DNA of 64,000 nucleotides from Cryptomeria japonica (Eukaryota; Streptophyta; Pinopsida; Cupressales; Cupressaceae), in contig NC_081406.1 in NCBI RefSeq assembly GCF_030272615.1, positions 236,323,922 through 236,387,921 of the forward strand. The letters run 5' to 3'. Of this stretch, positions 12,993 to 25,376 are shown piece by piece. A program made the position numbers and the translations under genes. The notes beneath the pieces are model-generated. The model had not been told where the DNA came from. It searched no databases and worked only from the letters and a program-made list of their open reading frames with translations. The stretch's first letter is position 1; every line of letters begins with the position of its first letter.

Positions 12993-15335
12993 ATGGGTGA
13001 AAATAGGGTTGTTGGCGCGTGGGTCGATGTGGGTTGGGAAGACCCACCGCATGTCCCACAACTGGTCTTTACGAAGGGTAAATGGGTGGATATGGCGGTG
13101 CAGAACTGGTTGAGGAAAGATATAAGGAATTTCAGGCCGGTCTCCAAGTATTTTCAGTGCTTTTTCAGAGGTCCAAACAGGGGAAATTGGTGGAGTATGG
13201 ACAGATCTGGTGAAGGGCGGAAAAGATTTTTGGATCGTAGGCATCTTGGTCAGGGTTCGAGGAAAATGTTTATTCAAAATCGCTTCATGGAGCTTCCAGT
13301 AAAATGATCTACAAAGCTGGGAGGAAAGGTTTCCTATGCTAAGGTTGTGAAGTTTCATCTATAAACAGGGCAAATAGGGTCCCTCGGCTGAATGTTGATG
13401 AAAAGAGAGTGGAGAAACAATCTAACAGTAACCTGCTTGAGCTATCTTCATCACATCAAAGGGGGGATAAGGTAAGGGAATCTTCGACATGAGGAAAAGA
13501 GGATAAGGTAAGTGAAAATCAAATCGGCTTTGATTTAGAAGGTGGGTCATCTTCGTAGGTATGTGCTCTTGTCCCATGCATTGATTTACTTGATTCTTAT
13601 GTGGATTTCTAAGCTAGTTGTTTGCATACACATGCTATTTCTAGGGAAATATGGGGGGATACAACTAATTTATCTAAATTTCATCATAAATTGCAGAAAA
13701 AATGGACCGATATGCGATATTTTCAATTACTCTTTGCAAATGCATTTATTATTGTTTTTAACTCTTCTTCTATTAGGGATGAAGTTTTAAAATCTTCACA
13801 TTACTAGTTTGGCAAAAATTTAGTGTTTGTTTCAGCTTGGAAACCATTTTATGTTCCTTCTTGGTCAAGTTTTAAATTAGTTCCTTTCTAGTTTGGCTCG
13901 CCCAAATTACCATTCGAATTTATGGACCTTGAAGTTTTGGAACAAATTAGTAATACTTGTGGTTCTTTCTTATCATCTAGATTTGATTTTGTGAAGGGGG
14001 AGGTTCTGGTAGAAATCTGTGTTCTGACTAACCCTAATAATGTTTTCCCTCAGACCTATAACATCAAATCTCATGAGGGTCTTTGAAGACAACCAATTAA
14101 TAAGCTAGAGAAAGAGTGGTAAAACATCCTTGCAATTGGATGCTCCTTTGCTTATGGATTTCTCGAAATCCTCTATTCTAGATAAGGCAGAACCTTGTTT
14201 GGGTAGTAAAGATAATCCATTTCTAGATAAACTGTTAGTTAATGGGTCCACAGGGAAAGTTCTCGTTGCTTCTGAGGTTAACCAGGTTATGAGGGATGTT
14301 GGGTAGCGAGAGGATTATGTTGTGTCTCACAATCTGGAGTCTATAGGGTTGTTTGCAAGTAAGGATAAGATGGTATCATCTCACCAGAATATTGTGGTTT
14401 CGGGGGGCAACAATGTGGAAGAATTGTTTCCAAATTTCAATACCTCAATTTTGTTGGATAATGTCTCTCATTTATTATCACCAAATGATGGTGGTGGGAA
14501 TCCTGTCTTTTCTGAGAAGCCAAAAGAATATTTAGAGGGTAAGGACTCCCAAGGGATTGTTCATATTTTAGCTAAGAATGATGGGGTTGTTTTAGAATCT
14601 AAAATTGGGGCTTCTTCTCTAGGGTTTCTTGATGATGGTATCCTCAATCAACAAGTCAAAGGATTGGTGTCTAATAATTCTTCGCAGCATGTTGATGTGA
14701 ATGTGGATAATAACGCCACCTTAGGAAATAATATTCAGTCGGGGGACATTCCTGTTATTGTGCCAGATAAAAATATGGTTCAGCAAGTAAATGATCTTTT
14801 TAAAGATCATGAGCATCAGATGGATGAGGACATTAAGAATAGGGTTATCTATTCCATTGAGAATAACCTGGGGGGAATTAAATCGACCCTTCCTATCTTT
14901 GCACCTGCTAATCCTTTTGAGGTTTTGGATTCAATAGAAGTGGGCATCATCGGTAATCTAGTCATGACTTCTCCTAAGTCAAGTAAGAGTTTACCAATTG
15001 TCCAAACTACTCTAATTAGGTCTTCATCTATGGTTTCTCTTGGTGAGGGTAGGCCTCCAAAAAATTAAAAGACTCAATTGGAAATTGATGTTGGGATTCA
15101 GCAGACTTTGTCTCTTTCTCCTACTGATGGGAAAGGGAAGCATTTGGTTTCTGTTGGTAGCACTTGGAAAGCAAGTTTTACTCCTAAAGGTAAGAGGAGT
15201 AAGAGGTCTATCAATAGCCCTCCTGCGACTAGGTCGGGGGCTATGAAGTGTAATCTTCATAGTAGTTTTGGAGAAGGGAAGTATTCTTTGTCTAAAGGAA
15301 AGTTGGGAGCCTCAATCTCCCCTCGAGAGAAATGA
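12993..15335 (+). pseudogene. LINE ORF1 (nucleic-acid-binding protein), decayed
   Basis: Starts MGENRVVGAWVDVGWED. A DUF4283-like part typical of plant LINE ORF1 lies at about 13620-14080, with NLVFVSAWKPFYVPSW and FGSPKLPFEFMDLEVL. A long Ser/Asn-rich linker follows from 14100. The linker frame runs to 15335 with a stop at 15066-15068 and another at about 14305, and the frame differs between the start, the DUF4283 part and the linker, so at least two indels occurred. I found no CCHC zinc knuckle, which many plant LINE ORF1 proteins carry. It may be lost or absent from this lineage. Expected role: RNA binding in the retrotransposition particle. Confidence 0.75.
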
Positions 15336-18300
15336 GAATTATATCTTGGAATGTTAGGTGATTAAATGCCCCTAACAAGAGGCACTTAATTAAGTCCCAA
15401 ATAGACCTAGTTAAGTATGATATTTTCATGTTACAAGAGACAAAATTGTCAAAGGAGTCTACTGATTTGGTTTTTTCTTCTTGGAGAAGGTGAGATTTCC
15501 TCTCCTTTGTGGTGCATTAGGGGGTTTGGCATTGATTTGGAATAACTATAACATTGAGGTTGAGCTAGTCGCCTCTACTGTAAACTGGATGTTGGCCTTA
15601 GTTAAAAGCAAGTTTTCAAAGGTTAAGTTTTTGATTTTTAACATTTATGCTCCGTCTGGTATTCAAAGGAAGATTAAATTATGGGAAGAGCTTAAGAGGA
15701 TTTCCGCCCATTTAAATTATGGTCCTTTTATAATATTTGGGGGGGATTTTAATGCTATCACTGATTTGAGAGAAAAGAAAGGAGGTATTCTCCCTAATAA
15801 AAAAATCATGGAAGACTTTGGGAAGTTCATTAAGGACATGAGTCATTTTGACTATCAGTTTTAGAATGGGTTTTTCACATGGACAAATATGAGAAGAGAT
15901 TTTTCACAGATTGCAAAAAGGTTAGACCGGTTTTTGTTATCAGATGTTTGGATTGATTCAGGATTTGATTTTTTTTCCTCTATTCTACTAGTTTTAGGGT
16001 CAGATCATTTTCCAATTTCCCTATCAATTCTGGAAGACAAAGCTCCTTTTAAGTCACCTTTTAAATTTGAACCTATGTGGTTTAGAGATTCTTCCTTTTT
16101 GCCTTTGCTCAAAAAATGGTGGAATTTTGCTCCTTATTGTTCTGGATCTTGAATGTTTCAAATTGCGAAGAAGTTATGTTATTTGAAATTGAACATTAGA
16201 GAATGGAATATCTTGCATTTTAAGAACATCTTTCAGGAAAAACAGAGGATTCAAGATATGATTGAATGTCTTAATTCACATGTGATTCAACATGGTATGG
16301 TGCCACTTGTTTTTGATGAACTAAAGTTTCTAAAAGAAGAACTTGAAGAAGTTTTGACCAAAGAAGAAATCTATTGGAGACAAAAATCGAGGGAGGACTG
16401 GCTTTTAGATGGTGATAGAAATACAAAAAAAATTCACTCTTCAACAAAAATTAAGAGAAGTAGGAATAGGATATCTTGTATTGAGTGTCCAAATGACAAA
16501 CTATTAATGGACCGAGAGGATTTTGTTGCAGAGGCAGTTAGGTTTTTTAAGTCACTATTATCTTCCGAGCATGGAGATCTTCATAATAACATTTCTTCTA
16601 ATATCCCTTCTTTGGTATCTTCAGAAGATAATAAATTGATGATGTCTCAGTTTTCTTTGGATGAAGTTAAGAATGTTGGTTTTGCAATGAACCCTGATAA
16701 GGCTCCGGGAACGGCTGGTTTTACTCCTTTACTTTTTTAGAAATGTTGGGATTTTGTGGGAAATGATGTTTTATTGGCCCTTGAGGAAGCTAGAAGGAAT
16801 ACGTGAATTTTGAAAGAGCCTAATACTACAATGATTGCAACTATTCCTAAAAAAGAGGTTACTAAGACATTTGCTGATTTTCGCCCTATTGCTTTATGTA
16901 ACACTTTGTACAAGATTTTTACTAAGGCTATTTCTTTAAGGTTGGCTAAAGTTCTAGCTAGGGTCATTTCTTTAGAGCAAGGTGGCTTTGTTCTTGGAAT
17001 GGAGATGACAAAGGGACCTATAGTGGTGCATGAGGTTTTGCATTCTATTTCTACTTAGAGAATTTCGGCCATGATCCTTGAATTAGATATGATGAAAGCA
17101 TATGATAGAGTAGAATGGGGGGCTTTGTGTGTTGTTCTACTTAAATTGGGCTTTTCCAAGGCACGACTCAAATGGATTCGTGCTTGTATTTCTTCTGCAA
17201 GGTTCTCGATTTTAATTAATGGCTCCTCTTGTTGGTTTTTGTCCTCCTCTAGGGGTTTGAGGCAGGGGGATCCCTTGTCTCCCTTCTTGTTCATTTTCCT
17301 AGCTGAAACATTCAGTTGGGATATTAGAGCCACTAAGCTGGGAGGACTTTGGAAGGGAATTAGGGTTCAGAATGTTCCACAAAGCATTTCCCATTGTTTG
17401 TTTGCAGATGATACCTTTTTATTTGGTCAGGCTTCTTTGGGTGAGGCAAGAGTGATAAAGGGGATAATATAGAATTATGCATCCTTTTCTGGTTAGAAAG
17501 TAAATGTTGATAAGTCAAATATTTTTTTCCTTCATACTTCACAATTGGTTCAGGATAGATTGAATATTTTTTGGGGATTTGGATCTGGAAATCTTCCTTG
17601 TTCTTATCTTGGTATACCTTTCTTCATTAAGCAAGATAAACTAGAGTTTTGGGATAAGATTATTTTAGTTATCTCTAGAAGGATTCTATCCTGGAATCAT
17701 AGATGGTTAAATTTGGCTGGTAAGATTATTTATTAAGTTTGTCCTAAATGTTGTTCCTATTTATCTCATGTTTGTTTTGCAATCTCTAAAAGCAGCTATT
17801 GTTAGTTTGCAGGATACTCTTAGGTCCTTCCTTTGGATTAATAATAAAGATGGTAAGAAGAAACTCCCTTTGGTAGAATGGGATAAAGTTTGTCTGCCTA
17901 AAGACCTTGGGGGCACAGGTAGTAGGAGTCAGGAAAGTCAGAATTTAGCCTTAGGTGCTAAGCTGGTTTGGAAATTGTATGAGAGACCGATCTCTTCTTG
18001 GGCACAAATTATGTTTGCTAAATATTTAAATAATGGACCAAGACAGGATGTTTTTAAAGTTTCAAATTTGTCATTTGGTTCAGCTATTTGGAATTTTCTA
18101 TGTAAATGTAGATCACTGGTTTTGCTTCATCTCTCATGGATTGTTCATAATGGTAGGAAGACCAAATTTTGGGAGGAAGTTTGGAATGGACGTCCCCCTC
18201 TGGTGAATACAAGGGATTGGTCTCCTTTAATTTCCACTCTATCTTCTCTTTGGGGTGTTTTTGTGGCAGATTATTTTGAGATTGAGTATAGTGGAAATCT

Positions 18301-19556
18301 TAAGGTGGCAAGATGGAAATCAATTGAGTTTTTAGATATTGATCAAAATGTGAAATTGGAATATGAAAGAGAGAGTAATAATTCTTTCTGATGCTGAGGA
18401 TGAACTTCTCTGGACAATGAATATCTCTGGTAAGTACACAGTTAAGGATGGCTATAATTCTCTCTTGGTTGCTAAAGATTTATCTACTTGGTCATACAAG
18501 CTGTTTTGGCATAAGGTTTGTCTCCCAAAGGATAGTGCTTTTGCTTGGTTAGCAGTGTAGGATGGGGTCCTTACAGGTATGAGGTTGGACAAGTTGGGTA
18601 TTACTGCAGTATTTCCTTTTGGCTTTTTTAATAAAAATTTACAATCCTCTGCACATTTGTTTCTTCAATGTGATTTTGCATATGCTTGTTGGCAAAGGTT
18701 GTTTGAAAAGATAAATATATCCTTTGTTATTAGTAAGGATCTCCTTTCCCACTTCAGATCCTAGCCTCTCCTATTTGCTTCATATTTTTATGCATGTCTT
18801 TGGATTATTTCTCCATTTATTGTGATTTGGAATATTTGGTTAGAGCATAATAATAGGATTTTCAAACAAACAAGTTCTCCCTTGGTTGAGGTTTTATTGA
18901 GGATTGAATCTTCCATCTCTGAAGTTGCTTTGTCTTTTATTTATAAGAATTTGGAAAATCTTACCTCTTTTTCTCATTGGGATAGTAGGGTAACTCGAGT
19001 CTGGAATATGTTATGAGTTTTACCTACTCATGGATCTATTTTGAATAAGACTAATGCTATAAGTAAGAGAAATTTTGGCAACTAGAAACCTACTCCATAA
19101 GGGCACTTTAAATTGAATTTTGATGGAGCTTCTCATGGGAACCCTGGCCTGGCAAGGGCAGGTATGGTAATTTATGATCATAAGGTAAGATCTATTCAGG
19201 CTCGTTGTCATGCAATTGGTTTCAAGACTAACAACTGTGCAGAATTATATGCTTTGTCTTTTGGTTTGGATATGGCTATATCTCTAGGAATTAAGGACTC
19301 AATAATTGAAGGTGATTATATGGTTATTATTCAAAGTGTCATGAAAAAGAAGTCGAATTGTTGGCAATTACAATATATACTTGATCATATTTTGCAAAAA
19401 ATAGAATTTTTTTATTCCTTCTTGATTTCCCACTGTTATAGAGAAGTGAATAAGATTGCAGATTTCTTGGCTAACTTAGCCATTGATAGTGATGCTAATA
19501 TGCAAGAGGTAAGCTTCGAAGAGATCCCTTACTCAGGTTTGGAATATTTGAAGTAA
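15332..19556 (+). pseudogene. LINE ORF2 (endonuclease, reverse transcriptase, RNase H), decayed
   Basis: Start ATG at 15332 (MRIISWNVR) overlaps the ORF1 stop. Endonuclease: LQETKLS, GGDFNA (about 15740-15757), SDHFP (about 16000). Reverse transcriptase: FRPIALCNTLYKI, LDMMKAYDRVEW, LRQGDPLSPFLF, FADD (17401-17412). Zinc-binding region near 18480-18720 (FWHKVCLPKDSAFAWLAV). RNase H from 19113: NFDGASHGNPG, CAELYAL, IEGDYMVI and NKIADFLAN keep the expected acidic residues. Frame changes lie near 15480, 17740 and 18380. Stops include 15359, 15862, 16150, 16738, 16804, 17056, 17470, 17494, 18558, 19083 and 19098. Many sit where Gln or Trp is expected. Confidence 0.92.
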
Positions 19557-19560
19557 AAGA

Positions 19561-19852
19561 GGTAAGCTTACATTGTAAGTGAAGGCTTCTCCTTCATTTT
19601 TATAATGTCTGGTTATCTTCTGACATAACTAGTAAGGATGGATAGTGGTAATGATTAAGGGGTGGCAGTGTGTGTGCGGTTTTTATTTGATGCTTGTCAT
19701 ATCATCTTTGCTTTGCATTATGGTTAAGTGGTAAGTGTACATTGAAAATGAATACAGTTACCTTCTGATGTAACCAGTAAGGATGGTTAATGATAATGAT
19801 TAAGAGATGGCGACGTGTGTGCAGTTTTATTTGATGCTTTTCTTTTCATCTT
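19561..19852 (+). repeat. Two-copy direct repeat in the LINE tail
   Basis: Unit one (19561-19729) and unit two (from 19730) both begin GGTAAG, reach TACATTG, then share CTTCTGA, AGTAAGGATGG, AATGATTAAG and TTTGATGCTT. Unit two is shorter. The repeat follows directly on the RNase H stop codon. Confidence 0.7.
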
Positions 19853-19854
19853 AG

Positions 19855-20375
19855 CCTCACACATTTCACATTTTGGATAATTACATGTTTGATGTGGGTT
19901 CTTTCCCTAATGGTGTGCTAATATGTGATAGCATAGATTATGCTTTGAAAGGTTTGGAAAAATAGTTAGATTTTGTTTCTCCTCAGATTGTGAATAGGGC
20001 TCTCGATGTGCTAAATTTTTGTTTTGTTTCATCTGCTCCTCCTATCCTTGTAGCTCCAATACATGTTGTTCCTCCTAATTTTTCAGGCATTCCCCTGGAG
20101 GAAAGCTCAACTTCTTGGTTCTTGGTATTGAATTATGATACAATTATGCTTTCTTCAATAGTATCTATTTCACATTCTTTTTTGGCAGGATGAAAGATGG
20201 TGTGGGGAGTATGGCACTTGGAGTTTCCTGTGCATTTTGGTTTGGAATTGATTTGAATATATATATTGTATCGAAAGAACTCATATGTTGCAGATTATTC
20301 TATCTTCCCTTAGAGGGGCTGATTATATATCCTCAATATTTTTTAGGATTTAGGGTGGGGGATTGGCATATTTGA
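19855..20375 (+). other. Coding-like stretch downstream of LINE RNase H
   Basis: About 110 codons (19855-20192) read with a single stop: HILDNYMFDVGSFPNG, later NRALDVLNFCFVSS and PPILVAPIHVVPPNFSG. Another frame is then open for about 60 codons (MKDGVGSMALGVSCAFWFG). No known family is recognised. It could be a relic of a further domain or ORF of this LINE, a piece of something older that was picked up, or chance. Confidence 0.35.
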
Positions 20376-20574
20376 AAATCTATCGAAAAGGTGGATTTAG
20401 ACTGCTTTTTTATGGGGATCTTTGGTTAATTTTTTCTTTTTAAGGGTCATAACCAGAGGTTTTCTTGCGGGTTCTTTCCTGTCGGTATGCCCTTTGAACC
20501 CATTGTGAAAAAGTATATTTTGAATAAATAAAAAATAGTTTAGTGGCATGCCCACTTTTATTTTAAAAAAAAAT

Positions 20575-20588
20575 GATTCAATTGTAAA
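20575..20588 (+). repeat. Right target-site duplication of the LINE
   Basis: Exact copy of the 14-bp sequence at 12923-12936, directly after the poly(A). Confidence 0.9.
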
Positions 20589-20589
20589 G

Positions 20590-23500
20590 TCAAATATTTC
20601 TAGTACACTTTTAATTGCTCTAAATTTTTATATAATTTTTTGCAATTATCTTAAATCCACATGTATCAATACATTATTCCTAAACTTAATCCAACTCTAT
20701 ACACATATTCTACCATCACCTTCTCATGATTTTACATATATTAATTTTTTTTTAATCCTTGACTATATTTGCTCCATTAAGTCGATAAGTATAAATCTTA
20801 TAAAATTTAATTCTACATGTTTATATTTATAGAGGCCTTTACTATAATTAATTTATTATCAAAGAATATAATTAAGTATATAATCTCATATTACCTTCTT
20901 TGAACATTCCAAACCAAAGCAATTCTATTTACCAAAGAAAATAATATAATTGATGTAGTATAGGAAGCCTATATTTCATTGACCATCTTACTCTCATATG
21001 AATGACCAAAAAGTGTTGCCTTTGATTATTTGTACACATTTTTATAGATTGACATAGAAGAACATGTGTGATTTAGATACAATCTAGATTCATAACAAGT
21101 ATCAAGTTTCTATAATATAATGTCTACAATATAAAAACATTATCACTTAGATTTTCTAAAATCAAATAATATTTTAAATATAGAGGATCTAACTTTTTTT
21201 CCTACTCAAAATAATCATTAATGATATCTCTTGATATGTCCATTTAATAGTTTATGAGATCTTTATGGATTAGAATTGCCCACAAATACTTTCACAATCC
21301 TTGAAACCAATAAAATATTATGCGTTAATTATGAAGAACTTGGTAAAATATCTATTCTTTTAATTAATAGCAGAAAGTTGTCTAAATTATTTAAATACTT
21401 TTATTGCAATTGAAAAATACATAGAAATTTTTTTTATTAAGATAAATTTAGAAATATAAATAAATGTGTATTAAGTTTTAAAGAAAAGTGAAAAATGTCA
21501 CAATTTATACATAGTGTTATTTACAATAATAATTAGGGAACACAAAAAATGCTTTAGATATTAAAATTTGATTTTGTAATCCTAAGGGGAAATGGAGCAA
21601 CTAATAGGATGTTTATTTATTGCAATATTTATCCTAACATGCTAAGCCAAAAGAAACGAATAAAAATATAAGATGTATACATTATAAATATTTTATTACA
21701 AGAGATGTTACAACAACATTGGAAGTCTTAAGGGGTTTTCATGTGAAAGTAATTACATGATCAAATCATAAAAATAATTTATAAATTGATAATAATTATA
21801 TGAAATAGTTAATTTATAATTAAAATAATCTCTACTTGGGTAATAAGCTTGAAATCCTCCATTGTCTCCATAGATGACACCACATGTAACTCTTGGTAAT
21901 GTAATACTCATCTTCCTTAGTTATTTGTAGAGGTGGACATTACTCTATAAACTATCAAAAATGTTAATTGTAGGGTTACCTCATAGGCCACGTTGATCTT
22001 GTCAAATATCACACCTTAATCAACTCCTTTACAAACATCAAGATGATAACAAAAAATAATATGAATGAAGAAAATTATTTAATTAATTATTTAAATAAAA
22101 TTAAATAACATTAAAACATTTTCTCAAAATTCCTATTAATCAAATATGAACTCAATATTTGGTTTCCCATTATATTTTTCGGGTATTATAGTATTAATCC
22201 AAAAATAAGATATAGCAATGAATATAAATCTTAATGTGTTGCTTGCAAATATTTTTTGGCATAGTAATTGGATTTTTGGGTTATTAGAAAACATGTGCAC
22301 AGTAGTTACTAGTCTTGACATTAGTTATATGCATATTATATTAACATGGTCATGTTTCATGAAATTTTTCCTCCATGGTTGAATATTTTAATTTTAGTAT
22401 TGTAGTGTAGTAATTTGTATACCTCTACTATTTCACACTCACTTTGGACTCACTTTGGTTGTTATTCCTAATATTCTCGATTCATGTTTGATTGACCTCA
22501 GTTTTAGGATTGTTTCTAGAATTTTAATGCAATCCTACTCAATGACCTTTTTCTAACCTAGAATGTTGAGACTAGGGCACCTAATGCCGCTATACAAGTA
22601 TTTTCGCCCCAAATTTGAAATCATAATGGGTAGCTTTGTGAGTAGTGAGAAATTTTTCCCCAATGTTGGCCTTAACCAAAAATTAAACCCAAAAATATGC
22701 AAGTTACATAATAAGACAACCCCCTCTCTCATTTGAACATATCTATCATATCTCACATATCTATTAAAAATTCAATTGAGCATTTAATCAAGCATATTCG
22801 ATGCAATTGAGAAAAAGTATGGAATTAAGGATTCAAGAATTCAAGTTTCAACAATTATAGTCAAGTTATATGTGTTCCTCCATGATGAAAGAAAACATTA
22901 AAATCCATCAAGAAACATCAAGAATTGTGTGAGACATCAAGGCAATGGTTTCATATCAAAGGTATCTTTATCATTTCAATAATTTCTCAAAAGGTCTTCA
23001 AGTTTACCTACCAGGGGTAAGCTCTCTTTTCCTCTAAGATTGTTGTAGTGGAGGTGGAAACACCAACACGGGTTTTGACTTAAGAAATCCCCCATACATC
23101 ACAATATTTGCCCATCTTTTTGTGTGTGTGGGTATTGATTCAATGTAGCTAAGTGTTACAAAATTGCACACTAAATATAGTGACATACATTTTCAAGCCT
23201 CAAACAAGGAAAAACTCCTAGCCTGTATCAAATTGCTCTAGCTACTGACACCTTTGGGTTGGTTTTTGGAGAGAGGTCTATAGAGCCTCCTAATCCAAAA
23301 TCCAAAAGTTAATATTGATGAAGATAGCTTTAGACTATTGTTCCTTTCTCCATAATCTTGCATATTATACTCTATATTACTATCATAGGTTCTTCTTTGT
23401 CTCCTAGTTCTAGATTTGTACTTTTATGTTGGCTTCTAATTTTATATATACTATTAATGTTGAATGTTATCAATTTCCTATCACTTTACCTAGGTCTTAC

Positions 23501-23949
23501 ATATTGCATAGTCATAGTCATATTTAATCAAGTAAAATTAAAAAAGGAACAATTAACCAAAGTGTCCACCTCTTCTTTAGGACTCAAGTTGAACCTAGTT
23601 GATTGTTCCCCAATTAAATGATCAAAATTAGAAATGGTTGAAATGAATAAGTTCTTGGTCTGCGCTAAGACTCCATTTCCACCACATTTTAGATATTGAG
23701 AAACATGGGTTTGTTAAAGAGGCCTCAGAAACTTGTTCTCCTTATATCATAACTTTGTAAGTTGGTGTGGACATCAATAAAAACATGTAGTAGGAAGTGG
23801 CTTTTATAAGATGTGGTAATTACAAATACCATATCATTGATAAAAACATATAAAAAAATAATAATAATTATATAAAGGGTCATTTATGCACACATTCACT
23901 CCTAAATACAATTTCAAAATATAAAAATTTAAAGTAGTAATCAATAGGC
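20590..23949. other. AT-rich spacer, nothing recognised
   Basis: 20590-21660 has no partner in copy B; 21660-22425 matches 51050-51800; 22426-23949 is unique in the window. No coding signature, LTR or tRNA-like box is convincing. Short open frames here have the composition expected of chance. Confidence 0.55.
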
Positions 23950-24117
23950 ATATGTTTTTTATTAGGATAAACAAGTTTTGAGGGGACCTGAAACCCCTTA
24001 CAATAGGTTTTGAAGGGACCCAAAACCCTCGGATTTTATCATGATCCAAAACCCGAAACAAACAACTACAAAAGATATATCAAAGATAAAAAGCAGCCAA
24101 AAACCAATCTAGCAACA
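23950..24117 (-). mobile_element. Family X copy 2, 3' tail fragment
   Basis: Read on the minus strand this ends GGGTTTCAGG, CCCCTCAAAAC, then CCTAATAAAAAAC, closely matching the end of copy 1 at about 1262-1219. The rest of the element lies beyond the two Copia insertions, at 30896-31870 and 38485-39530. Confidence 0.55.
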
Positions 24118-25376
24118 TGTTAGTAGCAGTCAAGAAGGAAGATTGAGAGGGGGGGTGAATCAGTCATCACCGGATATAGAAAAAATAAACTCCAAAACAT
24201 AAGCTGATAAAATACAACAATAAAAATATAAGCAAATTAACACCACAACACCAAGATTTCGATGTGGAAAACCTGGTTTAGGGAAACCACGGTGGGAACC
24301 TAACCATAGTAAGATGATACTTTGTAGTATTATGTGAAAATATTACAATGGGGAATGCACATGCACTCAGACACACTTCCTAGAGGTCACTGCTCAAAAG
24401 ATATTTTCCCGGAAGGCTAGAACCCTTAGGGAAATCTCACTGACTTACAATATGATTTAGAGTACAATCCAGAAGAAATGAACTGCAATGATAGCATCTA
24501 CAAATGCCTGATGACAGTTTTGGTTAAGCACAATTGTCTGCTCTGCAACACCAATCTCACCACAAACTCAACACCGAAGGATAAATCACTTGTTCACACA
24601 AAAATATCTCTCTAGTAATGCAAACACAAAACCAATACCAAAAATAAGTGAATAACTCACCTATATATATAATTCATCAACCTTGATAACAAGGTCAGCT
24701 AAACCCTCAACCCTCAACTCATAATTACATAAATTGCATTACACGATACAAGGATCAACCACCAGAACAATAAAATGATTTACATCACATAGCATGGACC
24801 TAATTCAAATTCCCGAATGATCACATCCACCAAAAATCATGCCAAGATCAACCACAACACGCTACACTACCAAAAATACCGCATAACATGAAAATCATCA
24901 CCGGTTGATGAAAACCACCAAAAAATCACACAACAATCAATGCGGGTCACTAAAACAAATAGGACATGACTAGGAAACACTAAAAAGCATGTTAGAACCA
25001 TCACCAATAGCTGCACCAGGACCACTTAAATCAAATCTTCATCGATCAACATCAGAAAGCTCAGAACACAACCTGTTAGCAACTGCCACAAAGAAAGATA
25101 ACTTGCAGAGTACCAAATCACGAACCATCTGAAATGAAGATACACAAGATCATCCCAAACAATATCCCAAAACCTCAGTATAAGATTTGATCACACCGGA
25201 ATATACCAAAGTAAATACCAAATTTTGCAAAAGAGTGATTAGCATAACCAAACTACAAAACTGGATCAAAAGATCTTCCCAACCTCACCGGAATAAGTCA
25301 TAGGAATATGTTGAAATCAATGACAACAACATATCCTAGCAACAGCCATGAACAACCATATCCAACAACGCCAACA
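24118..25376 (-). repeat. 3' LTR of Copia element 1
   Basis: 1259 bp, starting and ending TG...CA. Pairs with 29644-30895. The G-run at 24146-24155 is the minus-strand form of the C-tract shared by several LTRs here. Confidence 0.9.

Larger units (their letters stand above)
12940..20574 (+). mobile_element. Full-length LINE (plant L1 type with RNase H)
   Basis: A 7.6-kb non-LTR retrotransposon with ORF1, then ORF2 (apurinic endonuclease, reverse transcriptase, zinc-binding domain, RNase H), an untranslated tail and a short poly(A) at 20565-20573. It is bounded by the 14-bp duplication, so it is a complete insertion, not a 5'-truncated copy. ORF1 and ORF2 meet in an ATGA overlap at 15332-15335. 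Both frames are broken, so it is inactive now. It sits in duplication copy A; copy B lacks the whole surrounding 10 kb, so its age relative to the duplication cannot be read. Confidence 0.93.

Noticed and set aside
22136-23621. Several open frames of 60-90 codons
   Set aside because: AT-rich, no motif, no conserved partner; consistent with chance.
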